A stretch of DNA of 64,000 bases from Lunularia cruciata (taxonomy: Eukaryota; Streptophyta; Marchantiopsida; Lunulariales; Lunulariaceae), in contig OX419757.1 of NCBI GenBank assembly GCA_948567375.1, positions 29,140,001-29,204,000 of the forward strand. The letters run 5' to 3'. Positions 1-11,010 of this stretch are shown here, one piece after another. Position 1 is the first letter of the stretch, and every line of letters begins with the position of its first letter. Under the pieces are notes generated by a model. The model had not been told where the DNA came from, searched no databases, and saw only the letters and a program-made list of their open reading frames with translations. The position numbers were made by a program, and so were the translations under genes.

Positions 1-1137
1 AGTAGGAGGAGTAATTGAATCTTTACACTCCAAGGCATCAGGAGGACACTATGCTCTAAAGAATACTATAAAGAAAATTCTTTCGGCAGGGTATTGGTGG
101 CCTACAATGTACAAAGATGTACATGCTCATATCCAAAGCTGTGATGCTTGTCAGAGAACAGGGAAGCCGACGCCTACTTCTCAATGGCCTTTGAGACCAA
201 TTTTGCCTTTGGCCCCATTTGAGAAATAGGGGATTGATTTTGTGGGTCCCATTCTACCAATGACCCGAGTCACAAGAAAGCGATACATTTTGGTGTGCAC
301 TGACTATGCTACCAAGATGGTCCAAGCGGAAGCAACTCACAGAGATGATGCTGAAACTGTGGCGGAATTCTTCTTTTGAAACATCATCTCCCGATATGGG
401 TGTCCTCTGGAATTGGTCAGTGACCGAGGAACACATTTTTTGAACTTTGTAATGGAGGCATTAACCAAGTACTTTCAGATTAAACTTTGGAAGACAACTC
501 CTATAACCCAAAAGCAAATGGCTGAACGGAAAAAGCAAATGAGTTACTTTGTAAAATTTTGAATAAGGTGACTATCAATTATGCCTATGATTGGGATACG
601 AAATTACCAGCCGCGTTGTGGGCACATCGAACGACTGAGAAAATTACAACCAAACAAACTCCATACTTCTTGACACATGGCTTGCATCCCATACTGCCAA
701 TTGAATTTGAAGTTCCGACATATCGGGTTCTGTGCAAAGAATGAATGTCAGAAGAAGAAAGTCAGGATCTTCAGATTCATCAACTGATGTGGTTAGAAGA
801 GAAAAGAGACGATGCAATGCAAACCACAAAAGAAGTACAAGCACAGAGGAAAGTCAGGCACGATAAGAGAATCAAGCTTGTGACTGTACGAGAAGGGGAT
901 TTGGTTTTGTTATATGACAATCGCCGAATATTTTTTCCAGGCAAGTTGCATTTGAGATGGATGGGTCCCTATCGAGTTCTTCATCTTTACAAAAATGGAT
1001 CCATGCAACTCGTCGACTTGGAAGGTAATCCTTTTGCCACTCGAGTAAACGAGTGGAGAGTTCGGAGATATTGGACCATAGACTCGAAAGTTTCTAAAGC
1101 ACCCAAGGTCTATGTTTGCGGGGATGCTCACATTTGA
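1..1137 (+). pseudogene. RLG-2 Ty3/Gypsy integrase remnant (pol 3' end)
   Basis: This is the C-terminal part of a Gypsy polyprotein, cut at the window edge. The translation shows the end of an H2C2 zinc-binding region (CDAC pair near base 143), then the integrase core: GIDFVGP with the first catalytic Asp near 235, and ELVSDRGTHF with the second Asp near 420. The region containing the catalytic Glu is scrambled around 480-545. The C-terminal domain, open from 745 to 1137, has the GDLVLLYD and FPGKLHLRWMGPY motifs seen in Tat/Athila-like plant Gypsy elements. There is no chromodomain. An in-frame TAG replaces the Trp before GIDFVGP (227-229), and a TGA at 363-379 and frameshifts follow, so the gene is dead. 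The stop at 1135-1137 overlaps the polypurine tract, which places this pol directly upstream of the 3' LTR. Clade assignment is an inference. Confidence 0.85.
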
Positions 1138-1148
1138 GGGAGGGGGTA
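1136..1148 (+). other. Polypurine tract of RLG-2
   Basis: A 13-base purine-rich run (GAGGGAGGGGGTA) lies between the pol stop codon and the TGTGG start of the LTR. In LTR retrotransposons this is the plus-strand primer site, and it fixes the 5' boundary of the LTR at 1149. Confidence 0.8.
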
Positions 1149-4100
1149 TGTGGTGCCCACATTTTTTGTTTTTTCACAATAAAGGAGAAGAAGTTGTATA
1201 GAGAAGTCGGATTGCGCCTGTATGGCCGAAGAAAGCGAAGAAAGGAGTCTTCGGGATGAAACCCGAAGTAAAATGACTTCGGGTCATAAGGTGAAGTACT
1301 TGGAAATGCCCTGTCAGCATACAATACAAAGTAAATTGTCTTTGGATCGGGAGGAGCTCAACCCGAGGCGAAGATATTCTAACAACCTTTCGTCGGGGCG
1401 AGAAATTCAAGAAGGGGCCGTTTGAAAATTAGCGGCTCATATGCGCAAAGGTTGATTGACAGTGACAGGTGCATGTTGGAGGTGTGATTTCTTGGTAGGA
1501 ACTTGAAATGACGGAAGACGAAGAAGCACAACTCTATAAAAATCAAAACTGCAACGACAAAATGTCAAGCAATTTTCCTTCACCGTTGAGGAGTCGTCTT
1601 GAAGGTGATCGGGGAAAGGGAAATAGAGTTGGACTTGTGTTAGTGCGCAAGGAGGAAGTTGTGAGAGTGAAATCGAGAGAAAGTGAGAAAGCAAAAGAGA
1701 TGGGAGGAGGGAAAAAGAACTCCGAATTTGCAGTGAGAAATCATGCGATTCGGAGATTAGATGTGATAGCAAGGATCGAAGTCTTGAGCCGACTTTGGAT
1801 CACCTTTCTAGCATGGAACAAGAACGTTAGTTTTCCAGGATTCATGACAGAAATCATCGAGAGTAAGTGTCTCTATGGACCCGAGGAAGAAGGGAAGAGA
1901 GGAAATCCGGCTTGCTAGACAGAGTCGGATTGGAGACTTGTACTCAAGAAGGAGGCGGGCTCGGAGCAGGGAGCCACATTCTTGGGGAAAGGAGAGATAG
2001 CCCAAGAAACTCAGGAGGTGACAGATGCCTTCTCGTCAAAGAGAACGAAGAATGGGTACAAGGTTGAGAGTTACAAGGATCCAGTGAAGAGAGGGATTGT
2101 GAGTGCTCTCATGGCAATTTTGAAGCCATAGAGAACAACTTATGTGATGAAACACCAAGCGATGTTCTTCCATAAGTTGTTTGCAGGAGAGCCTATAAAT
2201 TGGGCAAGGTGTTTTCACGGGAGAACAAGGGAGATGGTGTGGAATCTGCGGGATAAGTCACCTCCACATTACATTGTGCCGTTTGCAGCACACTTCTACC
2301 TCGGGCTCAATTTGCTGAACTCGGCAAAGCGGAATCGGATGGTGTTGCACTTCCATCCTGATGTGCAGAAGGAGGTCGATGTCGAGGAGCAGCAATATAT
2401 TCTCCAAATCCGGAGCATGGACGACTACTACGCAAAGACAGGGAAAAACGTGGAAGTCATAGTGAGTACCCCGACAAAGAAGAGGACTCGGCAAGCAGAA
2501 GCCGAAGAAAGCAAGAAACCTTGGAAGATGCAGAGAAGTAACCCGAGGCAAGGAATGGTGGTAATTGAGTCAGAAGATGAAGACTCAGAAGGCAAGGCCA
2601 AGCTCAAAACGGAGGACTTGGAACATGAGGAGGAACTTGAGCTGACACTGCAGAGCAGAGATACAAGCAGTGATAGTGAAGATGGTGGAGAGATGACCTT
2701 GGCGCCAATGGCTAACGAAGAATACAAAGAAGAAGTGCAAGCCAAGGTAGAAGCCAAAGACAACTCGCCGTTGGAAGACGAAGTACCGGTGCCAGAGGAC
2801 AAGAAGATTGCAGTACAGCAAGGAGTTTGCTCGCGACGTAAGGCGAAGTGTGAGGCAGGGCCGAGTAGAGAGAAGGCAGAGGTAGAAGAAAGCTCTGGCA
2901 GTGAGGCATCAATCCAGATACAAAGACTTCGGAGAAGAAGGCGAGTATCAGGAGAACACGAGGAGAAAAGAAAGACCACTCAACGGGAGGAAGAAGTTGC
3001 CAGTGATGGAGTGGAGTACCTGCGAGAGGTAGTGTGCCCGTTGTTGGTGAAGTTGGAGCACAAGAAGAAGGAGATGCAGTCGACTTGTCCAAAGGTAAAG
3101 ACTGTTTTGCAGGTGGTAGCAAGATTAGAAGAAGAAAACTTGGAGTTGAAGAGGAGTGTAACCCGAGGTGAGGAGGAGAGAGAAGTACTGCGAGCGGAGG
3201 CAGTAGTGAAGACTCACGTAATTGAAGACCTAAAGAAAGAAGTGAGCTATCGAGAAGATCTTGCGAGGAAGAGGTGACATAGCAAGAGAAAGACAAGTAG
3301 CTGAATACGAAATCTTGAAGCAGCAGTTTGCTGATTCAAGAGTAGAGCTTATCCATGCTATGGCGAGGGTAGCAGTGAAGGATCAAGAGCTTGATAGAGT
3401 GATGGAGAGTATGGAGGAGAAGAAGCAACTCTGGCAACGAGAGTTGGCTGCGCGGTATAGAGAAGAAGAAAGATTACGAGAGTTACTTTGTAATCAGGAA
3501 GAGAAAGTTGTACAGAAGGAGAAGGAGAAGGAGACGGTGAAAGCCGAGTTCAAGGCAGAGTTGGCGATGTACCAAGAGGAATGGCTTGCAGATCGGGAAC
3601 AAGAAAGGAAGACAAGATTGGAGCCATTGAAGGAGATAGTCCTCAGGGTGAACGCGATGTTAAGTATAGAAGCCAGCGTTTGAATTGAAGAAGCGCGTCT
3701 GCACGAGTTGAAGTTGTTGGTGCAGGAGACGAGGCAAAGACAAGCAAAGAACACTGAGATGAATGCCTTGTTAATCAAATTAAGAACTCGTGTAGACAGA
3801 AAGGTTTTGGAGGTAGAGGATAACATTTCAATTAGATTAGACTTAGTGAAAGTAGAGTTAGAAAAACTTCGGAAAGATGTTAGAGAAAAACCCAAAGTAG
3901 ATAACATAGGAGTCCAAATGTCTTTGGAGTTGCCCTCAGAGGCATTAGAGAAGAGTGGGTCGGGAGATAATGAGTTAGATAGATTACCCACTAGTGGAAT
4001 TTCAGATCAGGAAAGAGAATTGTTGGATCTGGTAGAAGAAGTAGAAGATCTGAAACCCAAGGAAAATGTAGTAGGAAGTAAGATTACTTTGGGTTTGGGT

Positions 4101-4933
4101 TTGAAAGCCAAAGAAGAAGTAGACATCGGATCGGATTAGTAACAGATTTGAGATTTGAAGAGGTAGATATGAAGAAGTGCATTGTCATTTCGGATCTGCA
4201 GGTTAGAACAGTTGTGGTAGAACGGTATAGTTGTTAGAACTGTCAATTGCTTCATTACTTAAGAGTGGCATTTGCAGAGAAATGTTGTTCAGTGCTCATA
4301 ATTTTTGAGAATAGATAAAGCAAAGTGTTGTGAAGTAGTGCTCGTCGCTTGAGCTTGATTCCGAGTTTCAACTTTGTGATTGTGTTTGTGAGTGTTTGGA
4401 GAAATTTGAAGTGCAAGTCAGAGTGCTTGTTGGATGTTGGATTCCACAGCCTTGATCTTCATTCTGTGTGTTTGATCCTGAATGAGGTGAAATCAAAGCA
4501 ATGCCTTGATAGATCTGAGAGGAATTGTAGCATTGGTAGTATTCTGCATTTGTGAGTGTAGTGCAAGGTTGATGTGAAGCAATTTTGATTGAGGAAGTTG
4601 TGCCTTGAATGGAGGGGTAGAACACAATTCTGAGGTGAAGTTGTTTTGCAGTGAAGTGCCGCTTTTGGGAGAGCTTGAATCATCACAATCAAGATTGTTT
4701 GGAAAGAATTGAAGGAGTTGTGATTATGGAGTGTTAATTTGTGACGAGACAGTGAATCAAGGCTTGTATCTCTCTTCTGGGTGTGGTTTCTACCTGAGAG
4801 ATTAAAGACGCAACCAAGAAGAACTACATGTTACTGTTTGACTTTGTATTTGGACATTTTTGACTCGTATCTCTACGGGAACAAACTTTACTTACCCGAT
4901 TACCACAAAAGTGATATTTGCCGGGTTGTCACA
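1149..4933 (+). mobile_element. Giant 3.8-kb 3' LTR of RLG-2, carrying an internal ORF
   Basis: The unit starts TGTGGTGCCCACA directly after a polypurine tract and ends GGGTTGTCACA (TG...CA). The same unit, inverted, occurs at 29,691-50,796 as a solo LTR flanked by the 5-bp duplication CATTG; after removing two later insertions it is about 3,777 bp against 3,785 bp here. Two copies with matching termini, one adjoining pol and one with target duplications, define this as an LTR. The 5' third and the last 800 bp are non-coding; the middle carries an ORF (separate entry). The downstream flank ATGGT cannot be checked for a target duplication because the 5' LTR lies outside the window. Long LTRs are known for Tat-type elements; an ORF this long inside one is unusual. 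Confidence 0.82.
1562..4139 (+). pseudogene. LTR-borne coiled-coil ORF of RLG-2, unknown function
   Basis: This is a decayed reading frame of about 860 codons inside the LTR, starting at ATG 1562. It is interrupted by TAG at 1916-1918, another TAG near 2129, a frameshift near 3265 and TGA at 3681-3683. The N-terminal part is basic. A globular-looking region follows near 2144-2400 (motifs FFHKLFAG, PPHYIVPFAAHFYLGLNLLN), then an acidic stretch (about 2560-2800), then a long Glu/Lys/Arg-rich region with heptad-like spacing typical of coiled coil (about 3000-3700), ending VDIGSD. The inverted solo LTR encodes the same protein at 34,636-36,547 and 49,727-50,382, so the frame is a family feature rather than chance. 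I do not recognise the domain. It vaguely resembles plant retroelement accessory ORFs; no function can be assigned. Confidence 0.7.
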
Positions 4934-5400
4934 ATGGTAGAGTCAGTCCCGTGTTGTGTTATGAGATGGAGGGTTTTTGTTTAGATTTCTTGTGATTGGA
5001 CCCCCTCCATTCTCTAATTCCTGTTTGTGCACCATGTTTGTGTAAGGTGCTCTGACTTTTGAGCGTTGGTGCTCTAGTGTGCTCTCGGTAGTGAGGTTGG
5101 AGTGATGACTAGTCAGACTACCTTTTTCTCTCCAATGAGTTAGGAAGTGATGACTTGCAGACCGTGAGAGTGCGTGTTATGATGGCAAGTTACAGGTTGC
5201 ACTTTCCCCAAGTGTAGTTATCTTGGTTAGAGTTACATTAGTAGGTGGTGCTTAGTTGGTATTGGCACTTGGTGGTGTTGGCACGTGGTGGTGCTGGCAC
5301 TTGGTGGGGTACTTGCGGTTGCGACTTGCGGTTGCAGTTGGTGGTTCTGGTTTGTTGTTGCAGTTACTTGGTCACGACAAATTTCTTTGGGGATTCCAGA
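4934..5400. other. Spacer between RLG-2 LTR and RLG-4
   Basis: These 467 bp contain no ORF with recognisable similarity, no tRNA-like fold that I can see and no LTR-type termini. A GT-rich run (about 5,240-5,370, repeated GGTGGTGCT/TTGGTGG) leads into the first recognisable gag residues of the next element. It may be the untranslated leader of RLG-4, but I see no primer-binding site to prove that. Confidence 0.4.
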
Positions 5401-6803
5401 GGAGTCAACCCTGCAATATGTAGTGGGTTTACTTGGAGTGGTGCTCGGTATCAACTTGTATCTCAGGTCCCAATGAGGGAGGAGATTAACTCTGAGTTGG
5501 AGTTTGACACAAGAGCTGATTTAGTTGAGAGTTCACTTGGTGTGTCCGCACCGTTGTTGTGGGACATGGACGAGATTAATGAGGCCTCCAAAGGCCCTAG
5601 GCGTTACTCTAGTACAGTGGGTACCATTGAGTTGGATGACTTCATCTAGGAAATAGATAGTTGGTCTGATTTGCAATAGATGCGGAACTCGACTTTGTTT
5701 ACATCCTTTATGGCATGGAAAGAGTTGTATCAACATCTAGAGGGTCCGTCGATGGATGACTACCATGAGTTCAGGAGAGCTCATTTGGAGGAGATCAAGT
5801 TATGGAGACAGTATTGGTCTCTGAACTATGTCTCCATCACTTCACGCTCGGTGGCCAAGAGTAGATTGGTTGTTCCTACGAGTTCTAGCTCAAGTAGTGG
5901 AGGTGCACTAGTTGGAGATAGTGCTACTACAAGTGGAGGTACCGCTACAGGAGGTGGTGTGGTACCAGGGTTTAACCCCATGGTGGAGTTCTTCATGTGT
6001 TTGAGGCAGAACTACCAGGGAGTATGGACTGACAAGCTAAGGAGCTTGTAGGAGTTCTAGCGGAAGGTTAGAGTAAGCCTACATGGGGCATACACTCGCA
6101 TGAGGCAGCTGATCAGTTTCACTCAAGTAGTTACTGAGGCCTAGGCGGTCCAGTTTTGGTATGGGATACTAGATAGGGAGTTGCGACATAGAGTTTGTGA
6201 TGCTACGTTGTTACAGGCTACTTCGCCTACTTTGCCAGTAGTCTTTGGTTTGGCTGAGCGTATTGAGCTCAACATGGTAGAGGAGAGGTGGTGACATCTG
6301 GATTTGGTAGGGAGACCTCACCCACGGCTGTGACTTCTTCTAGAGTGTAATAGAATGCACCACGCCCAATTGGTTTTTGAGGATAGGATGGATAGCCCAG
6401 ATCCTATGGAGCGAGTGGAGGGCCAAGTGGAGTTAGACCCTTACCTTCATTTGCGGGTCAGTAGCAGCCAGTGAGTGGTAGTGTTGCTTGTTGGACTTGT
6501 GGTGGACCTCACCATAGGAGAGAGTGTACTCAGGGCAGCAGACCTAATACCTCTTGTGCATCACAGCCAGCACAGAGGCACTATGAGCACTACCACCAAT
6601 TTGGTCACACTAGTGACCGGTGTTTTGACCTACACCCGGAGTTACAGAGTGGTAGGGCTACTATGGCAAGTAGTAGAGGAGCTCCAGTTCATGGAGGACA
6701 AGGTGGTAGAGGTGGTGGTAGAGGATCTACACCTAGTAGGGGTGCAGTACCTACCCTTACTTCTAACACAACTATGGCTACTTGGATTGAGCAATTGGAG
6801 TAG
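5401..6803 (+). pseudogene. RLG-4 gag remnant with zinc knuckle
   Basis: A gag-like frame runs with stops from about 5,400. ORFs 5,245-5,649 and 5,680-6,051 include the capsid-like pieces MDDYHEFRRAHLEEIK and, after in-frame stops, YTRMRQLISFTQ and FWYGILDRELRHRV, which is the usual spacing in retrotransposon gag. At 6,493-6,534 the frame encodes a CCHC-type zinc knuckle (CWTCGGPHHRREC), followed by a second Cys/His cluster (HYEHYHQFGHTSDRC). A Ser/Gly-rich linker (about 5,880-5,960) separates two parts of the protein. Several TAG codons show the gene is inactive. Its order ahead of protease and reverse transcriptase on the same strand fits one degenerate Gypsy element. Confidence 0.65.
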
Positions 6804-8580
6804 AGATTGGCTAGTATGACTATTGCTCAGAGGAGATCAGATTTGGATGCTAAGGCTTCCACTTCATATGTTGGTGATAGAGATGCTTTGGACTTCATGT
6901 GCTGAGCAGCACAGGTAGATGCATCTATAGTAGTGACTAGGAGTGCAGTACGTGCTCCAGAGCCTAAAGGAGCATCAATGGAGTTGGACCTACAGAGAGG
7001 AGAGGTTGGGAGACATGTCAGACTTCCCCAATCTTTCACACTATTTGAGGCATTGCAGACGACATCCATGGTTCCTAGACGTCCCAATGCAGGTGTGGTA
7101 GGTGGTGATGGAGTGCATGATGGACTACCTACTAGTCCGCCACCTGCGACTACACAAACTAAGTCTAGCATGATGTTGGGGGCGGCTTAGTTGATTATAC
7201 AGCGTCCTTTGTTTTCGGCCAGTGACATGTTTACATTGGAAGTTGACCCAGCCCCAATGTTATGGTTGGCTGCCATGCTTTATGAGAGTAGGGATGATGC
7301 GGTTCCTACTACCAGAGCAGAGGTAGTTGGTAGTGGAGCTGACTTGGTTGAGGAGCATGGGATCCGTTCAATGACCAATGGTTTGTGGTAGGCAACAACG
7401 GCTAGACTAGAAGAGTTGCTAGCTAGACCGGCCTTTGAGAGAGCATGGTTCACACTTGGTGTTGTCCAATTGGATAACTAGAGGGGGATTTTCTATTTGG
7501 TGGGACCTTCATGGAAGGTCTATACACCACAGAGAGTCTTGTTAGACTCTAGTGCGCAACCCCTTATGTTGGAGAAGGCTACAGTTGTCGGTCCGGAGTT
7601 ATAGAAGACCGATGTGGAGAGGTGTACATTTCAAATCCAGATATCTCTAAGTGGTGGTTCAACACAATACATCACATGTGGGGAGCTTGTTATCTGTGTT
7701 CAGCCTGGTCATCCGACTGATAGCTCGGTGGTGAGAGCTTAGGCTATTGCGACAATAGCTGAGTCATATGATGTGCTAGTTGGGGGAGCAGTGTTATACC
7801 TCATGGGTTTTGGTATTGATTATTGGGAGGAGACAGCCTCCTATAGACCAAGGTGGCAATCTGGTGAGGGACGAGTATGTCACCTACTAGTACGCTTCAA
7901 TAGTGGCAATCTTGGCTCACTACAGTCTGGGACCATGGCATCATCAATTTCAATGGTGTAGTCACTTGGCCTGGTGACTTGTTGGAGGGGAACGCCCATG
8001 TAGAGGATACTCCAGTACCAGAGGAGGTCACTTGGCTTTGGAGTACAAGTGGGATTGTCCCATCTACCTTGGATGTTCCATTGTGGAGTTCAGAGGAGGC
8101 ATTGTAGCAACATGTAGATCAGTTGGTGCAGTAGGCTTGGAGTGGAGCCTTCATACCATCAAGAGATGAGTGTGAGGATGAGCCTCCAGAAGCCATTGCT
8201 TTGACACCTCAAGATATCACACTCATTGCTTGGCAGTATCCCGTAGAGGGGATATGCCTATCGGAGTTGTTTGGTAGGATCAGCATCGGACTAGCTTTGG
8301 TGTTATAGGCGGGTATCCAAGTACAAAGGTACTTGTATGTAGAGAGAGATGAGACTATTAGGCGAGTCTCTCTACATCATATGGCACACTTGGCCTATAG
8401 GTATCCGGAGTTATTACCGATGTCAGCAGTCAGAGGTTACCAAAAGGCCCTACCAGTAGACATTTCCTTACTGGGGATGCATGACCTAGAGAAACATGGG
8501 CCTATTCACTTGGTGATTTCTAGATGGCCATGTCAGGGACATACACATGCAGGCAGCGGTTTGGGTCTTTAGGATCCTCG
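6804..8580 (+). pseudogene. RLG-4 protease region remnant
   Basis: The region between gag and reverse transcriptase is degenerate. Near 7,535-7,570 the frame reads RVLLDSSAQPLML, which matches the active-site style of a retropepsin (DSGA, here DSSA). About 200 bases on, ORF 7,773-7,961 reads LVGGAVLYLMGFGIDYWEETASYRP, the second half expected of an aspartic protease (family motif LIGG...L). An ORF at 8,333-8,572 is probably part of the protease/RT connection but is not recognised. The Gly of the DSG triad is replaced and stops are frequent, so no activity is expected. Confidence 0.55.
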
Positions 8581-9660
8581 TTCTGGTGTGTTTTGGGAGA
8601 TGTTATGGATACTACGACATCTCTAGGTTCATCAGTCTATTTTTCCTACTTACGTTTTGGAGAACGTTCCTTTGATGGGTGATTCTTGCACCCGAGTGGT
8701 GGCGAGTACATATCAGGTCCATTCTTGGATGGGACCTGTTGTATTGTTAGATGCAGCTAGAGTGGGATCACGGGCTCATCATCTTTGTCTTTGGTGGACA
8801 AACCCTTACCCATAGAGGTTCTACAATGCACTTATGATGGGATTCAACGACTTGACCACATCCTTGTTGATGATATCTTGGATGTTGGGCGTTAGTCTCA
8901 GACGTTGGTAGTGGCTGATAGGTCACCTATGGCAGTGGTGAACCTAGTTGGACAGCCTAGAGCTGCATTTCCTACACTCATGAGTTTCCTAGGCTCTCAT
9001 GCATTTTGAGAGGGAGGACCTGGATTTGTTTAGGACTCACAGTTATAGCAGTAGTGGAGCCCAATGCCGATGAGAGAGAGCGGGCAATGGGTTTTTGCAC
9101 CGGTATTACCGCTGTTCCAGCAATGTCAGAGGCATCTAGGCATTAGGTGTTAGGTCAGGCTATGGACCTGAACTATTTGACCTGGATTGTGAGCCTTGGC
9201 TTGGCAGAGTAGCGTAGGATGCGCTTGATAGGCATCACCACGTGGACACTTGTCAGCCTTGTGCGTATTGAGACAATTCAAGCACATGTTGGGGGCGATG
9301 GACCGAGTGGACATGGTATTCTTGGGACACATCTAGTAGCTACTAGGGAGAGTGGTCTACTTGGAGTCCATCTAGGTGAGCGTGGGCTACTTAGATTACA
9401 CCCTTGGTCCACTTGGGATGCAACTAGAGGAAGTGTGGAGCTTGCAGCCAAAGTGGAGGGAGTTTTTCACACAAAGGTTAGGACTTCTAGTGGTCGGGAG
9501 CATGACACTATTGCTACCAAGGGCCCAGTGAGTGTAGCAGCTAGTCAATACATCTTCTACTCCTACTACAATTATAGAGGATACTTGGGAGTCAGATCTT
9601 GGACCCAAGCTTACTGGAGAGGAAAGATGGAGGGTTGGGAGGTTCTTCACACGAGTTGTT
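8581..9660 (+). other. Degenerate pol linker of RLG-4
   Basis: This stretch between the protease and RT motifs has short frames only. The piece 9,219-9,660 leads in frame towards the RT domain. I recognise no domain in it. It is interpreted as decayed pol because recognisable RLG-4 protein motifs flank it on the same strand. Confidence 0.4.
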
Positions 9661-11010
9661 TTGCCTTCAGTATGAAGGATTTGGGTGCTCTAAAGGGACT
9701 TGGTATACGGATTGAGCTAACTAGCAATACACCAGTTTTCCAACGTCCTTATTGTTATAGTGAGATGGAGAGGACATTGATTCAAAGCCGGAGTAGTGAC
9801 CTTTTTGAGGCTGGTTTGGTAGAGATTTCACATGGAGAGTATGCATCAGCGACAATGATGCCAGCCAAGAAGGATATGCATGGTAACTATACATATAGGC
9901 AGATGTGTGGAGATTACCGGCCTATCAACAGATAGACCAGGGCTGATCGGTATGTCATGCCTACACCGGAGGAGATTTTTGATGCGATTGGGTATGCAAA
10001 AGTCTTTAGTACTTTGGATCTTTGAGCAAGATATCATCAGTTGCTGATCAAAGAGGAGAATAAGTCCAAGACATCATTCTGGGCTATTGATCCTCACGGC
10101 AAGGATATGTTATATCAATGGAGGTTCTTACCATTTGGGTTAAAGAATTCTCTTGCTTAGTTCCAAAGGGTCATGGATAGGATCCTAACTAGATTGGATT
10201 TTGCTCGGTGCTATATTGATGACATTTTGGTCTATAGCACTATTGTGGAGGAGCATGAAAGACAGTTGTTGGAGGTGTTTGAGAGGTTGAGATCTCATGG
10301 ACTCAAATTACATCTTGGGAAGTGTAGGTTTTTCCACAAGTAGGTTGATTATTTGGGTCACACCATCTATCTTGGAGGACTTGGTGTTCAGCAGACCAAG
10401 GTGGAAGCTATTGCACGTATTCTTTGGCTTACGGATGTGAGCAGAGTGCGAGCATTCCTTGGGTTGGAAAACTTCTATCGCCACTATGTTAGAGGATTTA
10501 GTGCCATTGCCAAGGCCTTTACAAAGCTGACAAAGCTTACACAAGAGTGGTGTTAGAGAGATGAGCAGGAGAGAGTTTTTGTCAAGCTCAAAGAGAGGTT
10601 GACATTTGCTCCTATTTTGAGGAGACTGGTTAGAGGACGACCATTCAGGTTCATATTGATTGGAGTATGTTGGATCTTGGAGCGGTGCTCAACCAGCATG
10701 ATGTTGAGGGGAAGGAGTTTGTGGTGGCCTATGCTAGTTGCTCCAACAATTTAGCAAGGGCAAAGTATAGTTCATATGAGGGAGAGTGCTTAGCAGCAGT
10801 TTGGGCAGTAGCACATTTCTGATGTTACCTATTTGGTAACCCCTTCACTCTCATCACTGATCATCAGCCACTGAAGTGGTTGATGGAGTCCGACAAGCTT
10901 TCAAGGAAGCTTGCACGATGGGCTCTGATTTTATAGGAGTATGATTTCATGGTTGTTCATAGACCTGGAGTGGTGAACCGTGATGCAGATGGGTTGAGTA
11001 GAAACCCATG
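9661..11010 (+). pseudogene. RLG-4 reverse transcriptase and RNase H remnant
   Basis: The RT begins around 9,690 (GIRIELTSNTPVFQRPYCYS). It contains MCGDYRPINR (9,903-9,932), the motif-A region VFSTLDL (10,003-10,023), LPFGLKNSLA near 10,130-10,160 and the catalytic CYIDDILVYS (10,210-10,239). It continues with YLGHTI and FLGLENFYRHYVRGFSAIAKAF (about 10,350-10,515) and then RNase H pieces: DWSMLDLGAVL, YSSYEGECLAAVWAVAHF and TDHQPLKWLM (about 10,655-10,885). The final motif VVHRPGVVNRDADGLSR (about 10,951-11,000) is the conserved end of Gypsy RNase H. Stops such as TAG at 9,933 and TGA at 10,022 show decay. The catalytic YIDD itself is intact. Confidence 0.85.

Noticed and set aside
2985-3683. 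Long coiled coil as a host myosin/kinesin/SMC-like gene
   Set aside because: No motor or ATPase motifs, and the frame is repeated in a second LTR copy with TG...CA ends and target duplications.
3494-3991. Opposite-strand open frames in the coiled-coil and pol regions
   Set aside because: They are reverse-complement shadows of Glu/Lys-rich or pol coding sequence, with low-complexity Ser/Leu/Phe composition.
4329-4933. A separate 605-bp solo LTR (TGTGAAG...TTGTCACA) with a homologue at 29,691-30,297
   Set aside because: No target duplication (AGTGT/ATGGT). The homologous segment is simply the end of the 3.8-kb RLG-2 LTR, split from the rest in the second copy by RLG-3.
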